Shown one piece after another: positions 59,023 to 64,000 of a stretch of 64,000 bases of DNA. Where the stretch lies: the NCBI GenBank assembly GCA_022925895.1, contig JAKSYS010000271.1, positions 1-64,000 of the forward strand. Reading direction: 5' to 3'. The notes beneath the pieces were generated by a model. The model made no database searches, was not told where the DNA came from, and saw nothing but the letters and a program-made list of their open reading frames with translations. Position numbers and translations under genes: made by a program. This DNA comes from Fragilaria crotonensis. Its lineage: Eukaryota > Bacillariophyta > Fragilariophyceae > Fragilariales > Fragilariaceae. The number at the start of each line of letters is the position of its first letter. The stretch's first letter is position 1.

Positions 59023-60933
59023 TCATTGTTTCTGCCCAGCCCGGCGGTCGATTCCCATCAAGGTAGCAAAGGAGATGCGATTCGGTTGAGAGACGTCAGT
59101 CATGTCAGCAAGTGTGTTCACCTGCAGATAGATACGAACCAGGTTAATGTCCTTTTGTTGGGTAATACTGTACCTTTGCAAATGCGAATGCTGCATTATA
59201 AATTGGTCAGACGAGTTAGCTTTGGTGATTGTGGGTTCATCTGTCAATGTGATTGTCATGTTGTGCTTAGACAAAAATTGCCTGACGGAGAGAAGCCACG
59301 ATGGAGTCAGATAAGGAACCGGGATCGTAGGGTGTTGAAGTAGTCCTTCGCCGATGCCTGCTTCTAATTGTAGGTATTGGAGATTTATCAAAATCAGTCT
59401 GCCAGCCGATGAATTTGCAAACACTGCATCTCGTAAAAATTTGATGTTTTCGATTCCAATTTCGGTGCGTAAATCATAGAGGGCTAATCCGCCAAATTCC
59501 TGAGGACCGTGACGGATTGCAGTGGGCAGGGATTTACTGACATTCATTTTTTGAAGAAGTGATGCAAGCACGCGAGATTGTACTCCAGCCAATGTTTCTT
59601 CCGATGCGGACAAAGCTGCCAGACCATATCGCATTGTCGGCACATATATGGATCGATGAAAGATGCGGGCCTCAGGAGCGCGTATTCGAGGAGAGTGAAG
59701 CCTAGCGGCAAACTCGTCGGCTTTCCGCTTATAGACTTTTATAGATTCAGAGAAATCTCCAGACGGAGAAAGATGAACTCCAAGAACACGTGACGATGCT
59801 TCAAGTGACATTCGCGGAATTGCCTGTGGGGAGGGATTTCCCACGGAATTTTGTAGTGTAATGGAGGGATCCTGAGGTGAGACTGGACGAATACGTGGTC
59901 TTCCTTTATCCCATTCCCAATATACCGCATACCAGCTGCATTTCTTAAAATTGAGTGCTCCACCCGATAACGATAAAATGTGTTCCCATGTCTGAGCCAT
60001 AGCTTGCAGACGATCAATCATTTCCTCCATCGTATAATCTGAAAACGGATCGGTCAGACCCAACGATGTGTCGTCGACGTAGGCGTCAACAAGCCGATTA
60101 TGTTGCATTTGCCTCGTCGGAGATTCAAAACTGATGCGGTCGGGAATTAACTTCTCCAAGGTGTTTAGAAGAAGGACCACCAGCGATAACCATACTGAGG
60201 GAGAGGCTCCGCTGCCTTGCCCGGTTCCAAAGAGAGGTGCCAAGTCACTACCCGAATATGTGTCCCTAGATATGCCATATATTGTCTTCACTGAGTACCG
60301 CATGAACTGTAGTGCGGAAGCATGTGTACTTACTGCATTTTCTGGCATGCCGCAACGGCGAGCGGCCAACATACCAAAAGCCACTATAATTCGATCATAA
60401 CATGCGGATGCGTCGTTGTCGAAGCGCGCCATATTCATTTTTAGGATCCGCGACAAATCTGTTGTTAATTGCGTTAACATAATGGGATCCAACGTGGTTT
60501 TTCTGGGAACCGATCCGAACTGTCCATCATGCAGTAAGTCGAAGTCGACTGCTCGATGCACCAATCTCGATCCCCATAATATCTTCAACAGGAAATTAAA
60601 ATCCGCCTCGAACAGATGAATGATTCGCAACCGATTGATATGCGGACGACCCGGATCCTTTTCGAGTAGAATGTTTGTTGCATGACACCATCGCGGAATT
60701 GATATCCCGTGAAACAGAACAATATTCAAGAATTTCGTCAAACATTGCAAAAATATACTATCGGTGATGAGGGCTTTGTAGTGACCCAAATGTCGACCGG
60801 ATGGTGACGTTGTAGTAGTCTCTCGCCAGCCCTTGAAGCCACGCGTAACGTCTTCTTCCGAAATGATTGTACTGATGGGCTCGGATTTCTGAACAGAAGC
60901 TGGTATGGCAAAGGACGCTAAGAATTCCTTCAA
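59023..60933 (-). CDS. LINE ORF2 middle part: reverse transcriptase
   Basis: 637-codon frame. RT motifs in order: RFDNDASACYDRI (motif A), GTGQGSGASPSVWLSLVV (motif B), VDAYVDDTSLGL (motif C, YVDD catalytic site), followed by thumb-like sequence to a stop at 59023-59025. The frame is open upstream of 60933 (LLAGIVPPEWHGDDQVLKEF), so it joins the endonuclease frame through a one-base shift near 61.0 kb. A separate start codon is therefore unlikely. Confidence 0.92.
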   Translation of the reverse strand: MKEFLASFAIPASVQKSEPISTIISEEDVTRGFKGWRETTTTSPSGRHLGHYKALITDSIFLQCLTKFLNIVLFHGISIPRWCHATNILLEKDPGRPHINRLRIIHLFEADFNFLLKILWGSRLVHRAVDFDLLHDGQFGSVPRKTTLDPIMLTQLTTDLSRILKMNMARFDNDASACYDRIIVAFGMLAARRCGMPENAVSTHASALQFMRYSVKTIYGISRDTYSGSDLAPLFGTGQGSGASPSVWLSLVVLLLNTLEKLIPDRISFESPTRQMQHNRLVDAYVDDTSLGLTDPFSDYTMEEMIDRLQAMAQTWEHILSLSGGALNFKKCSWYAVYWEWDKGRPRIRPVSPQDPSITLQNSVGNPSPQAIPRMSLEASSRVLGVHLSPSGDFSESIKVYKRKADEFAARLHSPRIRAPEARIFHRSIYVPTMRYGLAALSASEETLAGVQSRVLASLLQKMNVSKSLPTAIRHGPQEFGGLALYDLRTEIGIENIKFLRDAVFANSSAGRLILINLQYLQLEAGIGEGLLQHPTIPVPYLTPSWLLSVRQFLSKHNMTITLTDEPTITKANSSDQFIMQHSHLQRYSITQQKDINLVRIYLQVNTLADMTDVSQPNRISFATLMGIDRRAGQKQ

Positions 60934-62960
60934 AACTTGATCGTCACCGTGCCATTCCGGTGGTACAATGCCAGCAAGGAGCTGTTTTGCCGAGGAGACA
61001 AACTTGTAAAGGTGATAGCATCATATATAATCCCGTGTCCGCATGGCGATGCTGCCGCTGCCCGAAACGCTTCTTTGTTATAGGTCAACAATTGATTTTC
61101 GATGTCCGCTCTGTCGATTATTGTGTCCCATCTTAGCTCTTCAGGAGGCGTGTCGCGAAGGATTGTGTATGAATTGTGAGAGAGCTCGGGAGCGTCGGTT
61201 TGTGGATGAGGAATCATGATGTGAGACAAGCCAGATTGAGTACTTGTGTTGGGTTTGAGTGCCAATCGAAGATCGGTGAATGTTTTTCGACATGTCTCTG
61301 TTTGTAGTGTTCGTAAGATAACTTTGGCTTTTCGTGTGGATTCTTTTTGAGTCGCCGAGTTGTTGTCGTCCAGATAATGCTGCATTAATTCTTCATACGT
61401 TTTCAAACGAAGCGAAGTGGAATCCATCTGTGATTTACGAAACCGCTTTGTCGCCTGATTAAATTGTTGTCTTATCTCCTGGAGAGACAAGGATGTATGC
61501 AAGTGTGGAAATGTAAAACTCGGATCGTGCTTTTGAATGTGTGTTTGCCATCGTAGGAAGGTGGGAAGGTAACATTCCTGGAAGTTGGCCTCACGCAGTC
61601 GAAGTTTCCAATACTTACGGATCATTGCAGTGTTCCTTAACGTTGGCGACCAGACGCATTTCTTTGGTGGTTTGCTCAATTTATCTTCCGCCGAGGACAT
61701 TGCTCTACCCTGGTCATTATCCCATCCAATTAACAGACGAAGTACTTCTTGTTTATCCATGGCTTTGTGTTTCAGGAAAAGTTCGTCAATTCGTTCCTTC
61801 ATTCGGTGCTTTTGATAATACTCGCCAACGGATTTTAGATACGCATCAACTAGTTCGGGATTCCCGGTATGTAGGGCGCGATGCGAAGAGGGTGACATTG
61901 GTTGCATGCGCAAAGCGGGAATCAAGGAAGGAATCGTTAGGTCCACAAAAAGACCGCGATGATCAGACTGAGGTCCTTCGATATAAGAAAGAGAGCCGGA
62001 TCGTGAGCAGAGATTTGACAGGCCGCTGCAGCCAAATATATAATCAATGCGTCGATGTGATGACCCGATATATGTTGACGGTGGTGTAGCACGGTAGTGG
62101 AGATCGTGTAGGTCACATTGCGCCGCGAATTCAGAAAAGCCATGGTCCGTAGACAAATCTGAATTTGCGTCAAGCATCAGAAGGATGTGGCATCCATTCT
62201 CCTGTAGGTCTTGAATGACGGAACTCAAGTGATGAAAGAACAATCGTCGAGGGTTTGGGGTTTGAATACCGAGTGATCGAAAGTAGGTAAATTCTCTGCT
62301 GAAGACGCTGCCAAGAGATGAAGTTTTGATATTTCCGCCGCATGTCCGATAAGCCGTAATGATGCTCAGTCGGTAGTCGCCGTGTCCTCGGAGTGTTATG
62401 CCTGTCCATCGTCCTAGACCTGTTTCGTCCTTGATAGTGTCGCCGTATACACTAGATGTAATTGGACCCTGTACTAGTGTCATTGTTCCTCCAGATTGAT
62501 AAACTTCGGAAGGGGGGCAACGATCAACTTCAGGAGTAGCCGACCCAAAAATTATTTTACTTTGTCGAAATCGTTTGTGAATGATCTTTCGGACGTCTTG
62601 TTGTAGATGAACATGTTGCCATGCTGTGTTCGTTTCAGCGGATCCAGAAATGTCAACACCGAATGCCTGAAGACTAGAGAAGTAATACTTGAAATCATCA
62701 AAACCGTCGGAGTGAGAGAAGCCTTTCACGTTTTGGAAAAAAACTCGAAGACTGTGCTGCGGTTTCTCCCTGATGCTGTCACCGTAACTTTTGTCTGGAT
62801 GAGGATCTAATGGGTTTGACCATTGTTTGCGCCCTGGCCTGTGTGATGGTAAGAGAAGAATTGGTGATGTGGGAAGTGTGTGCAAAACACCCGTGGTGTG
62901 GGTGGAAAAAGGAGCCGTAACTAATGGCTCCGGTGTGGGTGCTTGAGTGTGGTGACTCAT
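60930..62960 (-). CDS. LINE ORF2 N-terminal part: APE-type endonuclease
   Basis: 676-aa frame from ATG 62960, which overlaps the ORF1 stop as ATGA. Endonuclease motifs: FFQNVKGFSHSDGF (Asn), SGSAETNTAW (Glu), IITAYRTCGG, LLMLDANSDLS (Asp-x-Asn) and EGPQSDHRGLFVDL (Ser-Asp-His). A helical linker with charged repeats follows (RKAKVILRTLQTETCRK). The last 20-30 codons before the stop at 60930-60932 are out of phase with the RT frame and are probably not native. Confidence 0.92.
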   Translation of the reverse strand: MSHHTQAPTPEPLVTAPFSTHTTGVLHTLPTSPILLLPSHRPGRKQWSNPLDPHPDKSYGDSIREKPQHSLRVFFQNVKGFSHSDGFDDFKYYFSSLQAFGVDISGSAETNTAWQHVHLQQDVRKIIHKRFRQSKIIFGSATPEVDRCPPSEVYQSGGTMTLVQGPITSSVYGDTIKDETGLGRWTGITLRGHGDYRLSIITAYRTCGGNIKTSSLGSVFSREFTYFRSLGIQTPNPRRLFFHHLSSVIQDLQENGCHILLMLDANSDLSTDHGFSEFAAQCDLHDLHYRATPPSTYIGSSHRRIDYIFGCSGLSNLCSRSGSLSYIEGPQSDHRGLFVDLTIPSLIPALRMQPMSPSSHRALHTGNPELVDAYLKSVGEYYQKHRMKERIDELFLKHKAMDKQEVLRLLIGWDNDQGRAMSSAEDKLSKPPKKCVWSPTLRNTAMIRKYWKLRLREANFQECYLPTFLRWQTHIQKHDPSFTFPHLHTSLSLQEIRQQFNQATKRFRKSQMDSTSLRLKTYEELMQHYLDDNNSATQKESTRKAKVILRTLQTETCRKTFTDLRLALKPNTSTQSGLSHIMIPHPQTDAPELSHNSYTILRDTPPEELRWDTIIDRADIENQLLTYNKEAFRAAAASPCGHGIIYDAITFTSLSPRQNSSLLALYHRNGTVTIKF

Positions 62961-64000
62961 GTGGCTTTCCCACCGCCTGGAGCATTGGGGTAATTGTATC
63001 GTGCTTCCAGGTCGGCGGTTATATCAGCCAAATGGGGGGAATGAGAGCTTTCTTCGAGTGGATTTGGAATGGTTGGTGCAATGGTTTCAGGTGGCGGAAA
63101 GAGATGAGACTGATCAGCTGATTGCGATATGGATGATGAGGCGATTGAGTCGTCATTGCTTGTTGAATGAGAAGGACCTCCGTCTAGGTTGGGACTCGTG
63201 ATCTCAGGATTATGGTCAGAGCTGTCTGGAGTACCAAACACCATGTCGTCAATATGGTCGTTGCCTTCTGAATTCAAAGGTCGTTGTTTTTTGTGTTGGG
63301 GTGATGATATGACCTCTTGTGCGGACGAGCCCGTTGACGATGTTTTCATCGATTCATCACCATCTGGATTTTGTGTTAAAATCAAGGTTGATGAGTAGTC
63401 ATTGTTTGACCTGTGAGAATGCGATGTATCATGTGCCGGTGGGGAGCTGGATGATGTCTTCCGGAGAAGAAGTGCGACTGCATCGGTAAGCCTTTCGATT
63501 TTTTCATTGATTGCTTTCATCGAGTCGCCTGTGTGAACCTGTTGCTGCATTGACGTTATCAATTGCTTTTCCAGTGCGGTTAATTGTATGGACACGTCGT
63601 GCTTGACTTCGTCCAGTTTAGACTGAAGGTGATCTTCAATTTGTTGAAGTTTGTCGGTGGAGTATTTGTTTGACTTATGAAGGTCTTTCTGTTGTCGGGT
63701 AATCTTTGACTCCAATTCTTTGAAACGCGCGGCGTTCGAAGAATTTCCTGATAAACCCTGAGATCGAGATGTATCGCTGGTGGCTGTAGTTTCTTCGTTC
63801 TCGTTGGAGGAGTGTGTCGCGTTTGAATTGTACCGATGCCGAAGGGATTCCAGCGGGGTCGGTGGTCGATTCAAGGACGATTGAGCGGATGCAATGGTGG
63901 TATCGGTGCTGTCGGGAAATCTCTGAGCGGAAATTGTTTTCAGACTGTGGTGATGTGACTGATGGAGGTGCTTTCTTCCAGAAATCGTTTGCTGAGAGCG
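62957..64000 (-). CDS. LINE ORF1 (coiled-coil protein), 5' end outside the window
   Basis: The frame is open from the right window edge to TGA 62957-62959. The visible 350 residues have a Ser/Thr-rich N-terminal region, a coiled coil (FKELESKITRQQKDLH to KINEKIERLTDAVALLLRK type heptads, about 63.4-63.75 kb), and an acidic, Ser/Pro-rich C-terminus (DGGPSHSTSNDDSIASS). No zinc knuckle or RRM is seen in the visible part. By position and coiled coil it is the RNA-binding/chaperone ORF1 protein of the LINE. The start codon lies beyond position 64000. Confidence 0.85.
   Translation of the reverse strand, partial: RSQQTISGRKHLHQSHHHSLKTISAQRFPDSTDTTIASAQSSLNRPPTPLESLRHRYNSNATHSSNENEETTATSDTSRSQGLSGNSSNAARFKELESKITRQQKDLHKSNKYSTDKLQQIEDHLQSKLDEVKHDVSIQLTALEKQLITSMQQQVHTGDSMKAINEKIERLTDAVALLLRKTSSSSPPAHDTSHSHRSNNDYSSTLILTQNPDGDESMKTSSTGSSAQEVISSPQHKKQRPLNSEGNDHIDDMVFGTPDSSDHNPEITSPNLDGGPSHSTSNDDSIASSSISQSADQSHLFPPPETIAPTIPNPLEESSHSPHLADITADLEARYNYPNAPGGGKAT

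Larger units (their letters stand above)
57095..64000 (-). mobile_element. Near-complete LINE (APE endonuclease, RT, RNase H), continues past the window edge
   Basis: Minus-strand non-LTR retrotransposon. Order from 5': ORF1, endonuclease, reverse transcriptase, RNase H with Cys-rich finger, a 3' UTR with a GC-rich segment, and a tail of aaaac units (ttttg in element sense) at about 57095-57125. ORF1 and ORF2 overlap by ATGA at 62957-62960. ORF2 has two frame changes. APE plus RNase H places it in the broad I-type group; a finer clade cannot be fixed by eye. Two older relatives are present in the window (17838-18855; 20962-21800 with 32289-32975). Confidence 0.93.

Noticed and set aside
1-64000. 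LTR retrotransposons or virus-derived elements
   Set aside because: No long direct terminal repeats and no capsid, protease or integrase motifs were seen; the reverse transcriptase present is of LINE type.
1-64000. tRNA or rRNA genes
   Set aside because: No convincing cloverleaf or rRNA core sequence was recognised by eye; a covariance-model scan would be needed to exclude tRNAs.

Overview
The window looks like nuclear DNA from a stramenopile alga, most likely a diatom. The evidence is GT-AG introns of 83-159 nt, a gene with the diatom-type DUF6824 domain, an HSF-domain protein, a Pro/Thr-repeat M11 metalloprotease, and secretory/plastid-style presequences ending in a Phe-containing motif. 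LINE and DNA-transposon families that I associate with diatoms are also present. No genus can be assigned.

Layout. 0.9-4.3 kb: DUF6824 gene and a convergent carotenoid cleavage oxygenase gene. 5.27-12.49 kb: a complete Mutator-like element (MULE) with 77-bp terminal inverted repeats and a 9-bp target duplication. It carries a broken MULE transposase gene on the minus strand and an accessory gene on the plus strand. 13.55-15.28 kb: an HSF-type regulator. 15.3-21 kb: relic DNA with a 5'-truncated LINE (15-bp target duplication) and an unidentified relic. 21.80-32.29 kb: a 10.5-kb Plavaka/CMC-like DNA transposon inserted in an older LINE relic, whose two halves join in frame once the insertion is removed. 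It carries a transposase, an accessory gene homologous to the one in the MULE, a 139-bp tandem array and a third ORF. 33.6-34.3 kb: a hypothetical gene. 35.4-37.8 kb: an XRN-family exoribonuclease with a presequence. 40.7-48.6 kb: M11 metalloprotease, GH47 mannosidase and a Ser-rich hypothetical protein. 50.1-53.3 kb: an IS630/Tc1-like transposase. 53.6-55.1 kb: a methionine synthase (metH) pseudogene. 55.9-57.1 kb: a mariner-like transposase. 57.1-64 kb: a near-complete LINE (ORF1, endonuclease, reverse transcriptase, RNase H) running off the right edge.

The best candidate for something undescribed is the accessory protein shared by the MULE and the Plavaka-like element. The two transposases belong to different superfamilies, yet both elements carry this protein convergent to the transposase gene, with a tandem array on its promoter side. 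Its C-terminal part has a conserved His-x-Asp and a His 63-64 residues later, which could be an Fe(II)/2-oxoglutarate dioxygenase core. That is inference.

Caution: several host genes have frame breaks that look like single-base losses in homopolymer runs, so many apparent breaks may be assembly errors rather than decay.
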